From Moraxella sp035181385 (GTDB taxonomy: Bacteria; Pseudomonadota; Gammaproteobacteria; Pseudomonadales; Moraxellaceae), in NCBI RefSeq assembly GCF_035181385.1, contig NZ_JAXCJK010000001.1:434001-498000 (forward strand): a DNA stretch of 64,000 nt, in the 5' to 3' direction. The position numbers were made by a program, and so were the translations under genes. The notes below the pieces were generated by a model. That model ran no database searches. It was not told the DNA's origin and saw only the letters and a program-made list of their open reading frames with translations. Numbering within the stretch: the stretch's first letter is position 1; each line of letters starts with the position of its first letter. Of this stretch, positions 1 through 7,038 are shown one piece after another.

Positions 1-109
1 ATAAAGACTGAACAATGGTTGATATAAACATTAATCATTGTAATACATCTGTTATACAAATGTCTTAAATCATTAAGCTGTTTATAAATTTTTGTCATGA
101 ATTTATCAG

Positions 110-138
110 TTTATTTTAACAATAAATTGGGGTATAAT
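110..138 (+). promoter_or_regulatory. Candidate lysC promoter
   Basis: A perfect -10 hexamer TATAAT lies at 133-138. The -35 region at 110-115 (TTTATT) is poor. It is the only good -10 between the window start and lysC, leaving a leader of about 58 bases. No leader peptide or riboswitch was recognised. Confidence 0.5.
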
Positions 139-201
139 CTGTAAAATTTTATTCACAACCTTTGGTTTTTCTAGCATTTTTTTGAACAAAAGGCAAACAT
201 A

Positions 202-1488
202 ATGGCGTTAATTGTACAAAAATACGGTGGCACCTCAATGGGTAATACCAGCCGTATCAAAAATGTCGCCGCACGCGTGAAGCGTTGGCACGATCATGGT
301 CATCAAATCGTAGTTGTGGTATCAGCAATGAGTGGCGAAACCAACCGCTTGATTGGCTTAGCTCGTGAAATATCCAATGACCCAGACCCTCGTGAATACG
401 ACCAAATGGTTGCCACAGGTGAACAAGTATCCATCGCTTTGCTTGCGATGGCACTAAAAGACTTGGGCATTAATGCCAAGTCTATGACAGGTCGTCAGGT
501 CGCCATAAAAACAGATGAGACTCATACCAAAGCCCGCATTGAACACATTGATGCCGACAACCTAAAACAAGAACTGGCTGACGGAAAAGTTCTTATCGTA
601 GCAGGCTTTCAAGGTGTGAATAAATACAATGATTTGACCACACTGGGTCGTGGTGGCTCAGACACCACAGGGGTGGCAATTGCGGCCGCCATCGGTGCAG
701 ACGAATGTCAAATTTATACTGATGTGGACGGTGTATACACTACCGACCCACGAGTAACCTCAAAAGCCAAAAAACTATCAAAAATTACTTTTGAAGAAAT
801 GCTAGAAATGGCATCACTGGGTTCAAAGGTACTACAAATTCGCTCAGTGGAGTTTGCAGGTAAGTACAAAGTGCCACTGCGTGTACTATCAAGCTTTGAT
901 GAGGGTGCAGATGGTGCTTTTGATGACGAATTTAAACAAAATACTGGTACACTAATTACTGCTGATGAAGGAGATGATATGGAGCGTGCTGTAATTTCAG
1001 GCATTGCCTTTAACCGTGACGAAGCCAAAATTGTCCTACTGGGCGTACCAGACCGCCCTGGTATTGCTTCAGCCATTTTAAGCCCAATTGGTGCAGCAAA
1101 CATCGAAGTGGACATGATCATTCAAAATATTTCAGAAAATGGTGTAACCGATTTTAGTTTTACTGTACCTCGTGGCGATTTTAACAAAGCCCTAAAAATT
1201 CTCAATGAGAAGGTTAAAGATGACATTGGTGCCACTCAAATCATTGGCGATGACAAAGTTGTTAAAGTATCCATTGTTGGTGTAGGTATGCGTTCACACG
1301 CAGGTGTGGCAAGCAAAATGTTTGAAACATTAGCTTCAGAAAACATTAACCTACAAATGATTTCAACATCAGAAATCAAAGTTTCTGTGCTTGTACAGGA
1401 ACAACATTTAGAAAAAGCCGTCAAGTCATTACACACCGCTTTCGGTCTTGATCGTGAAGATGGTGAAAGCAAAGTTGCAGGCCTATAA
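202..1488 (+). CDS. lysC: Aspartate kinase
   Basis: Aspartokinase phosphorylates L-aspartate, the first step towards lysine, threonine, methionine and diaminopimelate for peptidoglycan; it is cytosolic. The 428-residue protein has the monofunctional, lysine-sensitive-type length. The N-terminal kinase domain opens with KYGGTS (residues 7-12) and holds the GRGGSDTT nucleotide-binding motif near residue 150. Two ACT regulatory domains follow (about 265-420), so feedback inhibition is likely. The first ATG gives the classic MALIVQKYGGTS start. Its neighbour is csrA, the same order seen in many Acinetobacter and Pseudomonas relatives. Confidence 0.95.
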   Translation: MALIVQKYGGTSMGNTSRIKNVAARVKRWHDHGHQIVVVVSAMSGETNRLIGLAREISNDPDPREYDQMVATGEQVSIALLAMALKDLGINAKSMTGRQVAIKTDETHTKARIEHIDADNLKQELADGKVLIVAGFQGVNKYNDLTTLGRGGSDTTGVAIAAAIGADECQIYTDVDGVYTTDPRVTSKAKKLSKITFEEMLEMASLGSKVLQIRSVEFAGKYKVPLRVLSSFDEGADGAFDDEFKQNTGTLITADEGDDMERAVISGIAFNRDEAKIVLLGVPDRPGIASAILSPIGAANIEVDMIIQNISENGVTDFSFTVPRGDFNKALKILNEKVKDDIGATQIIGDDKVVKVSIVGVGMRSHAGVASKMFETLASENINLQMISTSEIKVSVLVQEQHLEKAVKSLHTAFGLDREDGESKVAGL

Positions 1489-1508
1489 TTGATAGACTTA
1501 AAATGATT

Positions 1509-1534
1509 GTAAATTTTTAATAAGAAAAATTTAC
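1509..1534 (+). terminator. AT-rich hairpin after lysC
   Basis: A perfect 10-bp inverted repeat, GTAAATTTTT then AAAAATTTAC, has a 6-base loop and lies 20 bases after the lysC stop. It has no following U-run and is very AT-rich, so it is at best a weak terminator or an mRNA 3'-end structure. Confidence 0.35.
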
Positions 1535-1554
1535 ATAATTTACGCTAAAAATTA

Positions 1555-1583
1555 CTGACAAAATATCCAAGCCGTTTTATAAT
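1555..1583 (+). promoter_or_regulatory. csrA sigma-70 promoter
   Basis: CTGACA at 1555-1560 and TATAAT at 1578-1583 are separated by exactly 17 bases. The predicted start near 1590 leaves a leader of about 60 bases before the csrA start codon. Confidence 0.75.
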
Positions 1584-1649
1584 GATGTCTTGGGTATTTT
1601 ATTTTTTTGGGTATTTTTATTATTTCATGCATCAGTGCAAGGAGCGATT

Positions 1650-1898
1650 ATGTTAATCCTAACTCGCCGTGTTGGCGAAACTTTAATGATTGGTGATGAA
1701 GTCAGCGTTACTGTACTTGGCGTCAAGGGCAACCAAGTACGCCTTGGTGTTAATGCACCAAAAGACATTGCTGTGCATCGTGAAGAAATTTATCAACGCA
1801 TTCAGCATGAACGCTCAATGCAAGCACACATGAGCCATCTAGAACAAGGTAATTTTGCACCGCCATCATTTGATGATGATGATTACTTCAATCGTTAA
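1650..1898 (+). CDS. csrA: Carbon storage regulator CsrA
   Basis: CsrA is a dimeric RNA-binding protein that binds GGA motifs in mRNA leaders and represses or activates translation of metabolism, biofilm and motility genes. The start chosen at 1650 follows a good AAGGAG ribosome site (1638-1643) and gives MLILTRRVGETLMIGD, the invariant family N terminus; upstream in-frame codons are not family sequence. The core (residues 1-60) is followed by a roughly 20-residue acidic tail rich in Asp, slightly longer than the 61-residue E. coli protein. Its own leader has GGA-containing sites, so autoregulation is possible. Confidence 0.95.
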   Translation: MLILTRRVGETLMIGDEVSVTVLGVKGNQVRLGVNAPKDIAVHREEIYQRIQHERSMQAHMSHLEQGNFAPPSFDDDDYFNR

Positions 1899-1922
1899 TT
1901 CATTGATTTTTAGGGGAAATTT

Positions 1923-2264
1923 ATGACAAAAAGCATTTCCGCCCTACTTCATGGTATTGAAACTGGCGTATTAAACTTTGCCGACATCATTGTCTTTATT
2001 GACAGTCATTATACTTATACACCAGTTGAATTTCAAAATGGAGAGATCACCAATGCAGCTGGCACCAATGAAGGTTCTGCTAAAGTGTTTAGCTTTGCTA
2101 AATTGCATGGCCTCAATCAGTTGGATACACTAAAATTATTTGCTGAACATTACCAATCTGTGCTTAACAATCCTGATGGTACAGATCATGCCAATATTCG
2201 TAATTTTATTCACTACGGCTGGCAGGGTTTTGGCTTACCAAAAAATGCCCTTACGCCAAAATGA
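1923..2264 (+). CDS. HopJ-like family protein
   Basis: This 113-residue protein resembles the HopJ type III effector family (PF08888) in its aromatic-rich central part (FIDSHYTYTP near residue 28, then FQNGEI) and in the FAKLHGLN and FIHYGWQGF segments. Family members are common in free-living and commensal gammaproteobacteria without type III secretion, so the effector name should not be taken as function. No signal peptide or membrane segment is visible. It starts 24 bases after csrA behind an AGGGGA ribosome site and probably shares the csrA transcript. Confidence 0.75.
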   Translation: MTKSISALLHGIETGVLNFADIIVFIDSHYTYTPVEFQNGEITNAAGTNEGSAKVFSFAKLHGLNQLDTLKLFAEHYQSVLNNPDGTDHANIRNFIHYGWQGFGLPKNALTPK

Positions 2265-2306
2265 TTGGTTTTTTATCACAAAACGCTCAAAATCAGTAGA
2301 ATTTAC

Positions 2307-2335
2307 TTGAAATATTGGTAGATTTCATTTATAAT
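2307..2335 (+). promoter_or_regulatory. rpmBG promoter
   Basis: TTGAAA (2307-2312) and TATAAT (2330-2335) with a 17-base spacer form a near-consensus promoter. The predicted start near 2342 leaves a leader of about 170 bases before rpmB, long enough to hold autoregulatory structure. I see no convincing gene in that leader. Confidence 0.75.
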
Positions 2336-2515
2336 TTGGGCTTTAATTTTTCTGCCATTTCTTGATTGTTGTCGCCTTTAACAACAAAAAAGAATGGTGC
2401 AACTTGATAGTTTGGTCAAATTTGTGTCTTGTCCATACCATATTTATGACACCTTGCCCAGACGGCACATCCGATACCGCTCAATATCCGTGCCATGTTT
2501 TATTAGGAGTTCACC

Positions 2516-2752
2516 ATGTCTCGTGTATGTCAAGTGACTGGAAAGCGCCCATTAGTGGGCAATAATGTATCACACGCCAACAACAAAACTCGTCGTCGTT
2601 TCTTACCAAATCTACACAACCATCGTTTTTGGGTAGAATCAGAAAACCGTTTCGTACGCCTTCGTGTGTCATCTAAGGGTATGCGCATCATTGATAAGCA
2701 CGGCATTGAAAAAGTGCTTGCTGACCTACGCGCACAAGGTCAAAAAATCTAA
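2516..2752 (+). CDS. rpmB: 50S ribosomal protein L28
   Basis: L28 is a structural protein of the large ribosomal subunit. The 78-residue protein starts MSRVCQVTGKRP and has the basic NNKTRRRFLPNLH stretch typical of the family, at full normal length. An AGGAG ribosome site sits just upstream. It is followed 40 bases later by rpmG, the conserved rpmB-rpmG operon. Confidence 0.97.
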   Translation: MSRVCQVTGKRPLVGNNVSHANNKTRRRFLPNLHNHRFWVESENRFVRLRVSSKGMRIIDKHGIEKVLADLRAQGQKI

Positions 2753-2792
2753 TTTTAGATTTTCCACTTAGACTATTTTTAAGGATACGACA

Positions 2793-2948
2793 ATGAGAGA
2801 TAAAATTAAATTAGTTTCTACTGCTGGTACTGGTTATTTCTACACCACCACCAAAAACAAACGCACCATGCCAGGCAAAATGGAAATCAAAAAATTTGAC
2901 CCAAAAATTCGCCAACATGTTTTATTTAAAGAAGCAAAAATCAAATAA
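2793..2948 (+). CDS. rpmG: 50S ribosomal protein L33
   Basis: A 51-codon gene, MRDKIKLVSTAGTGYFYTTT onward, with the family's GTGYFYTTTKNKR core and C-terminal FDPKIRQHVLFKEAKIK. It lacks the paired-Cys zinc ribbon, so it is the C-minus (zinc-independent) form usual in proteobacteria. An AAGGA ribosome site precedes it and an intrinsic terminator follows closely, closing the rpmBG operon. Confidence 0.96.
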   Translation: MRDKIKLVSTAGTGYFYTTTKNKRTMPGKMEIKKFDPKIRQHVLFKEAKIK

Positions 2949-2963
2949 GTTGCTCTTTAAAAA

Positions 2964-2995
2964 TAAAAAAGACCGCACTTTTAGCGGTCTTTTTC
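2964..2995 (+). terminator. rpmBG intrinsic terminator
   Basis: AGACCGC (2970-2976) pairs with GCGGTCT (2984-2990) over a 7-base loop, flanked by an A-run and followed by a T-run. It lies 16 bases beyond the rpmG stop. Confidence 0.9.
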
Positions 2996-3021
2996 ATACA
3001 TATTGTATCATTTGCAAAATA

Positions 3022-3047
3022 CCGCCACTTCATAAACTTAGTGGCGG
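3022..3047. repeat. Hairpin in the rpmG-attL gap
   Basis: CCGCCACT and AGTGGCGG form an 8-bp stem around a 10-base loop without a U-run. Otherwise the 2996-3229 stretch holds no gene I can support; it is the host sequence that once led into dusB. Confidence 0.4.
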
Positions 3048-3229
3048 ACAACCAACAAAGTTTGGTATGCCAATAACTTTGATGAATTCTTTTACAGTTC
3101 AAATGACCCAAATGCTGATTAATTCATACAATTTTTTTATAAAAATTTTTATAAAAAAATATTTGAAAATATTAATCATCTGACTTTTTTATTAGATGTT
3201 CATTTATTAGAACATCAGTTTAAAAGCAC

Positions 3230-3353
3230 CCCCACAAAAAAACAAACAAACTCAATAAAATCATCTACTTATGAACAATCACCCCCTACTCACTCCCCTT
3301 ACCATCGGCAACCAAACCATACAAAATCGCCTTATTATTGCCCCTATGGCTGG
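3230..3353 (+). repeat. attL, left copy of 124-bp att repeat
   Basis: Matches 47205-47328 at 122 of 124 positions; the two adjacent mismatches are at 3294-3295. The repeat covers 41 bases upstream of dusB plus its first 27-28 codons. Identity ends abruptly at 3354, where phage sequence begins. Confidence 0.92.
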
Positions 3354-3396
3354 TGGGAACAACCAAATAATAAATCCAATAAAATCAATTATTTAA
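3271..3396 (+). pseudogene. Truncated 5' stub of dusB
   Basis: The first 28 codons match intact dusB at 47246 except one Ser-to-Pro change. The frame then runs into phage DNA and stops at 3394-3396, giving a 41-residue peptide. It keeps the LIIAPMAG motif but none of the catalytic part of a dihydrouridine synthase. It is the part of the host gene cut off by integration and presumably still has the original dusB upstream region. Confidence 0.85.
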
Positions 3397-3496
3397 AAAT
3401 ATAATCCTAAAATGTTGCAAATAAGCTGTAATCAGCACCCACTAAACTACCAATTTTTCACATCAAAACATCAATTTTTTGGCAGATTTTAAACCA

Positions 3497-3528
3497 AAAA
3501 AAAGACCATGCATCATTGCATGGTCATC
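3497..3528 (-). terminator. Terminator of the PrtN-like operon
   Basis: GACCATGCA and TGCATGGTC form a perfect 9-bp stem with a TCAT loop (3504-3525). On the minus strand it is followed by seven T. It lies 14 bases after the stop of the PrtN-like gene. Confidence 0.85.
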
Positions 3529-3541
3529 ATCTCATCATTAC

Positions 3542-3811
3542 CTAGCTTTGCATATTTTGCCAATCTTTGCTCGCCTCCGTTCTGGCCGATTCTAGCCACC
3601 GAGCAACATCAGCTACATTAACAAAATAAGCACCACCGCCAGTCTGAAATGCAGGAAATGGCAACTGACAGGCTCTCGCCTTTTTATTTGCTGTTGCAAT
3701 TTTCATGTATGGCATATAGTCATCAATGACTGTCAGCAATGGCACAACAGGGTTTTTATAACGCAAAAACAGCATGGTGCCGATGTCAATGTCATGATTT
3801 GGCGTCGCCAT
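3542..3811 (-). CDS. PrtN-like pyocin-activator family protein
   Basis: An 89-residue protein resembling the pyocin activator PrtN family (PF11112): a TMLFLRYKNPVVPL N-terminal strand-helix, a KKARACQLPFPAF central motif and a final NVADVARWLE helix. In Pseudomonas aeruginosa PrtN switches on pyocin genes when its repressor is inactivated. Here it is the last gene of a three-gene minus-strand operon driven by a promoter that carries a CI/Cro-like operator motif (4652-4680). A role as an induction-linked activator is inference; similar small proteins are common in phages without known targets. Confidence 0.65.
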   Translation of the reverse strand: MATPNHDIDIGTMLFLRYKNPVVPLLTVIDDYMPYMKIATANKKARACQLPFPAFQTGGGAYFVNVADVARWLESARTEASKDWQNMQS

Positions 3812-3879
3812 TTTAATCCCCCTAGTATTTTCCCATAATGCCTAAAGTTCGTACCGCATGGTTTGTTATGTTCATGATT

Positions 3880-4452
3880 TTATTTTCCCACAGGCAGTCC
3901 AAACGCAGCATTGATATTTACAATACTTTGTGGCACCAGCGGATAATTAGGTCTGTCTGATTTTTCAAATTTTTCAAGAAGCGATCTAGAATCTGGCCAC
4001 ACTTTCCAAAGCTGCTTAAAAGTATTGATACCAGATAGCATCGTCTCAGCATCAAATTTAGCTTGTCTTTTTTTTCTTTGCTCATCTTCATAGGCTTGTT
4101 TGGCAACAAGGTATTTTTTGATGATTGCATCATCCTTGGTTAAGCCGTGAAAATCCTTACCAATACATGGACCATGCATCAAAACCACTCTATTATCAGA
4201 AAGAATAACATCAAAATAATACTTATTATCCAAGCATTGAATACCCTCCAATTTAAGCACTTTTGAATGGTAAAAAAACAAATTTGGCAGTTTTTTGACA
4301 TCATCAAGATATTTGCCAAAAATATGCTGATGAATTTCGTCACCAGCCAACCGAAGGTCATATTCTTTTTGTTTGATATTATCGTCAAATTTACCATTTT
4401 TAAGCAGTTCATTAACCATCAAATGCTTAATTTCTTTAGTCAATCTTGCCAT
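3880..4452 (-). CDS. Nmad5-like protein
   Basis: A 190-residue protein starting MARLTKEIKHLMVNELLKNG. The N-terminal pattern (RLTK..., then a long helix ending LAGDEIHQHIFG) resembles the 'putative nucleotide modification associated domain 5' family of phages, whose biochemical activity is unproven. I chose the ATG at 4452 over an upstream in-frame start because it lies 1 base after the stop of the preceding microprotein gene, which suggests translational coupling. The sequence is Lys-rich with no membrane segment. The family call is from memory of the pattern and should be tested. Confidence 0.5.
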   Translation of the reverse strand: MARLTKEIKHLMVNELLKNGKFDDNIKQKEYDLRLAGDEIHQHIFGKYLDDVKKLPNLFFYHSKVLKLEGIQCLDNKYYFDVILSDNRVVLMHGPCIGKDFHGLTKDDAIIKKYLVAKQAYEDEQRKKRQAKFDAETMLSGINTFKQLWKVWPDSRSLLEKFEKSDRPNYPLVPQSIVNINAAFGLPVGK

Positions 4453-4453
4453 G

Positions 4454-4621
4454 CTAGTAATCCACCCCAGTCTTTTCCAATAATGCACGATACTCAGCGA
4501 TTTTTTGTTGCTGTATCTCATACTCTTTGTCCCATGCCGAAAACATACCATGCATCAAGACATAGATAAAAATGGCCAAGGCACCATAACCCAGCAGATT
4601 TTCTAACAATTTTTTCATCAT
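4454..4621 (-). CDS. Single-span microprotein, first gene of early operon
   Basis: A 55-codon frame starting ATG ATG behind a GGAG ribosome site. Residues 8-24 form one hydrophobic helix (LGYGALAIFIYVLMHG), followed by a charged helix (DKEYEIQQQKIAEYRALLEK) that could form a coiled coil. Its stop is 1 base from the next gene start. It is not related in sequence to the island microproteins listed below. Function unknown. Confidence 0.65.
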   Translation of the reverse strand: MMKKLLENLLGYGALAIFIYVLMHGMFSAWDKEYEIQQQKIAEYRALLEKTGVDY

Positions 4622-4651
4622 ATAACTCCATCGGTTGTGATTGATAAGAAT

Positions 4652-4680
4652 ATTATAGGATTTCCTTTATTATTTGTCAA
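4652..4680 (-). promoter_or_regulatory. Promoter with CI/Cro-like operator motif
   Basis: On the minus strand TTGACA (4680-4675) and TATAAT (4657-4652) are separated by 17 bases. The plus-strand motif GGATTTCCTTTATTATTT (4658-4675) fills the spacer and is repeated exactly at 6321-6338 over the PR -10 region. This suggests the operon 4621-3542 is controlled by the same repressor as PR. Confidence 0.75.
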
Positions 4681-4756
4681 TAAAATAAAGGTATATTTTA
4701 AAAGAAAACCATTAAAAAATACAAAAGCATTTGATTTAAAAAGAAATTTTAAGCAT

Positions 4757-4785
4757 AAAAAAACCACCCATGGGGTGGTTGGTTT
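4757..4785 (-). terminator. Terminator of the CI operon
   Basis: An 8-bp stem, AACCACCC with GGGTGGTT, closes an ATG loop at 4762-4780. On the minus strand a T-run follows. It sits 20 bases beyond the stop at 4800. Confidence 0.85.
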
Positions 4786-4799
4786 TTGAAACTAAATAA

Positions 4800-5238
4800 T
4801 CATGTCCTGATGTTTCCTATAACCAAAAAAAATTTATAGGTTGTGCGACAAGCAAAAATACAAGTTGCTATAACCAGTCCAATGATTGATACAAACAAAA
4901 AAGACTTGATATAAAATAAAGAAATTAAACACGCAACGATGGATAAGAACAGCAATAAGCTTAATATTTTGCTACTTAAAATAAGATTGTCATAATGCCC
5001 TGTAATCATCATATTTTTGATAAGTATGGTTGAAGACAGGCTGGCGATAATCGCCAGCAAGGCAAAAAGAAAACCCAAAAAAAGTCCCAAACAAAGAAAT
5101 AATCACCTTGGCAAAATCCTTTTGATCTGCTACATCCATTAAACAAAGGTGCGAAATTGATAAGTAGCAGACAATAGCAGCCCCTAAACCGCTAATTAGC
5201 AGCCATTTGATAAGCTCTTTGCACTTTTTCAATTTCAT
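4800..5238 (-). CDS. Membrane protein in CI operon, likely frameshifted
   Basis: Two overlapping minus-strand frames appear to be one membrane protein. The first (ATG at 5238, to 4990) gives KLKKCKELIKWLLISGLGAAIVC, a basic lead-in plus a span, and reaches VIISLFGTFFGF. The second (5090-4800) has only a TTG start but continues naturally as LGFLFALLAIIASLSSTI and two more spans. Removing one T from the T7 run at 5083-5077 would fuse them into a protein of about 145 residues with four spans. It could be a disabled gene, a phase-variable switch, a recoding site or a sequencing error. Position behind CI suggests expression in the lysogen, perhaps in superinfection exclusion (inference). Confidence 0.5.
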
Positions 5239-5500
5239 CCAACTTCTCTATATAGGCATGGGCAATTTTGTGGTATACATCATTATGATCGCATTTACCT
5301 TTAGTGTAAGAGAAATTATTGTCAATGTAAAGAATTTTTGTTGCAAGAAGATCGATGGGGGACAACTCTTCGCCCTCTAAAGTCTCGGCTTTTACCTCAA
5401 GTTTGGTGGCTCCCAGACCCATAATGTTAGTGACATTACTCAAAATATCTAACAACCAACCATTCTTACTGGCAATTCTTAATATTTTATATATTGCCAT
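5192..5500 (-). CDS. Hypothetical protein downstream of CI
   Basis: A 102-residue protein with no membrane segment; the N terminus (MAIYKILRIASKNGWLLDI) is basic and amphipathic, and the C terminus (AYIEKLDEIEKVQRAYQ) is probably helical. It begins 10 bases after the CI stop and its 3' end overlaps the next gene by 47 bases in another frame, so all three genes are probably one lysogenic operon. I do not recognise the family. Confidence 0.55.
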   Translation of the reverse strand: MAIYKILRIASKNGWLLDILSNVTNIMGLGATKLEVKAETLEGEELSPIDLLATKILYIDNNFSYTKGKCDHNDVYHKIAHAYIEKLDEIEKVQRAYQMAAN

Positions 5501-5510
5501 ATAACCACAC

Positions 5511-6227
5511 CTACCACCGCTCCATCACCGACCAATGCCACACCCAGCCGATGAGATTAAAGCCGTTTTGCTCCCTTTGCTCCCCTGTGATCTGCCAATC
5601 AGGGTAAGTATCGGCATTGTCCGAGACCACACGCAAACCGTTATTGGGCAGGCGATATAAGCGTTTGCACATGAACAGCCCGCCATACTCGAAGACGAAA
5701 ATTTTACCATCTTTGATGGTCTCTTTGGACATATCCACCCAGATAGTATCGCCGTCATTAATCGTTGGGCTCATACTGTCGCCATCGGCAAGAGTGGCAA
5801 AAATCTGGTCATGATGACTGCCAATGCGGTCTATCGTGGCTCGGCTCATGCGTAGCCGTCGCCATTCGTTTTCAAGAGCCACACCATCTGCCCCATGTCC
5901 GCACGCCACGCCGAAGTCTTTATAAAACGGCACCGCCACCTCGTCATCGTCTAGGGGCGTACTGCCGTCCCAATCGCTGACAGGCTCAAAGTTTGGGCTG
6001 ATATTAGTAACCAAAACAGAAGCATTCATCTCTTCTTCGCCTGTGGCAAGCCAGCTGGGATTTACTTTTAAGACTTTTGCGATTTCTACAATCTTGCCAC
6101 TGCTTTTTACCAATCCACGCTCAAGCTCGCTATAACTTGCCTGTGTAATACCTACCGCTTTGGCAACATTAGCTTGGGTTAAATCTGTTTGTTTTCGAGC
6201 GTATTTCAGTCGGTCTTTAAGCTCCAT
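5511..6227 (-). CDS. CI-like repressor with S24 autopeptidase domain
   Basis: This is the lysogeny repressor. Residues 5-60 are an XRE helix-turn-helix (LTQANVAKAVGITQASYSELERG). Residues 140-235 are a LexA/CI S24 domain with catalytic Ser151 in GDSMSP and Lys188 in FMCKRLYR. Cys109-Gly110 is a plausible self-cleavage site of the UmuD type. RecA-stimulated cleavage after DNA damage would induce the prophage, unlike the non-cleavable C repressor of P2. The start ATG follows AGGAG. A well-formed promoter with an internal near-palindrome drives it. Confidence 0.88.
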   Translation of the reverse strand: MELKDRLKYARKQTDLTQANVAKAVGITQASYSELERGLVKSSGKIVEIAKVLKVNPSWLATGEEEMNASVLVTNISPNFEPVSDWDGSTPLDDDEVAVPFYKDFGVACGHGADGVALENEWRRLRMSRATIDRIGSHHDQIFATLADGDSMSPTINDGDTIWVDMSKETIKDGKIFVFEYGGLFMCKRLYRLPNNGLRVVSDNADTYPDWQITGEQREQNGFNLIGWVWHWSVMERW

Positions 6228-6256
6228 AGCAGCTCCTAGATTTGGGTTATTATTAC

Positions 6257-6285
6257 ATTATAAAGGTTTACCTTTGGTTCGTCAA
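6257..6285 (-). promoter_or_regulatory. CI promoter with internal operator
   Basis: On the minus strand TTGACG (6285-6280) and TATAAT (6262-6257) are spaced by 17 bases. The spacer contains the near-palindrome AAAGGTTTACCTTT (6262-6275), a good place for CI autoregulation or Cro repression. Confidence 0.75.
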
Positions 6286-6307
6286 AAAGGAATTTTTTTA
6301 TAATATC

Positions 6308-6357
6308 TTGACTTTGAAATGGATTTCCTTTATTATTTTCCTTTATTTAAAAGGAAA
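6308..6357 (+). promoter_or_regulatory. Early promoter PR and operators
   Basis: TTGACT (6308-6313) and TATTAT (6331-6336) are 17 bases apart. The 18-bp operator motif GGATTTCCTTTATTATTT (6321-6338) covers the -10. A further inverted repeat TTTCCTTT (6337-6344) and AAAGGAAA (6350-6357) overlaps the start of transcription and the cro ribosome site. Confidence 0.75.
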
Positions 6358-6364
6358 TATTTTT

Positions 6365-6583
6365 ATGAATAAAAATCCAACCATTGGCAAATTGATCACA
6401 GAGTTTGGTAATCAGGTCAAATTAGCAAAAAAAGTAGGTGTAAAGCAAGGAACAGTCACAGGATGGTTAAACAATAGACACGGTATGCGTGAAATTTACG
6501 CCCTAAAAGTTGAAAAACTCACTAATGGTAAATTCAAAGCCGCTGACCTTTGCCCCAAATTAAAAGAGCTAGAATCCTTATGA
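6365..6583 (+). CDS. Cro-like YdaS-family DNA-binding protein
   Basis: A 72-residue helix-turn-helix protein: FGNQVKLAKKVGVKQGTVTGWLNNRHGM is the HTH, followed by ALKVEKLTNGKFKAADLCP, a pattern typical of YdaS/Cro-type proteins (PF15943). It is divergent from CI and first in the early operon, as expected for Cro. The ATG at 6365 was chosen because AAGGA at 6351-6355 precedes it and upstream codons lie in the operator. Its stop overlaps the next start (ATGA). Confidence 0.8.
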   Translation: MNKNPTIGKLITEFGNQVKLAKKVGVKQGTVTGWLNNRHGMREIYALKVEKLTNGKFKAADLCPKLKELESL

Positions 6584-6801
6584 ACACCCAAAGCCAAAGT
6601 GCCACCCTGCTCGCCCATCTAAAAACCGCCCCCATCACCCACAAAGAAGCGGTACAAAAATACTTCATCATGGGCTTTTTAGCACGCATCAGCGAACTGC
6701 GTCAAATGGGATATGACATCAAAGATTACTACCAGACCTCACCCACAGGAGCAAGGTACAAGGTCTATCATCTGCAAAAGAAGGAGACAAGCCATGCTTA
6801 G
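6580..6801 (+). CDS. Winged-helix early protein
   Basis: A 73-residue protein with the phage 'HTH_39' pattern: ATLLAHLKTAPITHKEAVQKY, then FLARISELRQMGYDI and a final basic YKVYHLQKK strand. Such proteins follow cro in many lambdoid early regions and may regulate or assist replication. The start at 6580 overlaps the cro stop by 4 bases (ATGA), implying translational coupling. Confidence 0.65.
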   Translation: MNTQSQSATLLAHLKTAPITHKEAVQKYFIMGFLARISELRQMGYDIKDYYQTSPTGARYKVYHLQKKETSHA

Positions 6802-7036
6802 CACGCTCACAGTAGATACAACGCACACACAGCACATCACACACAGCCATCGCCCACCGACCAGCCAGACCAACCCAGTCGGCTATCTGCATCAGCTGTT
6901 CTCTTGTGGTAACAATGCCATCAGACGCCGTCAAATCGCTGTCCGCTCCGACCGCCTGATCAACGAAATCTCGGCACGCTATGGCTACCGCAAGGTCGTT
7001 GATAAAACCGCCTGTTATGTCAAAATTCGGAGCTAA
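6794..7036 (+). CDS. Hypothetical early protein
   Basis: An 80-codon frame with an AAGGAG ribosome site (6781-6786). The N-terminal half is His/Thr-rich (THTQHITHSH) and probably unstructured; the C-terminal half, with RRRQIAVRSDRLINEISARYGY, is basic and may bind nucleic acid. It overlaps the preceding gene by 8 bases and ends 2 bases before the replication gene. Not recognised. Confidence 0.6.
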   Translation: MLSTLTVDTTHTQHITHSHRPPTSQTNPVGYLHQLFSCGNNAIRRRQIAVRSDRLINEISARYGYRKVVDKTACYVKIRS

Positions 7037-7038
7037 TC

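Noticed and set aside
2362..2565. 67-codon frame upstream of rpmB
   Set aside because: Overlaps the rpmB promoter leader and start, has no ribosome site and its sequence looks random; better explained as the rpmBG 5' leader.
4267..4569. 100-codon plus-strand frame over the Nmad5-like gene
   Set aside because: Antisense to a better-supported gene, Phe/Ile-rich as expected of reverse reading of Lys-rich codons, and no ribosome site.
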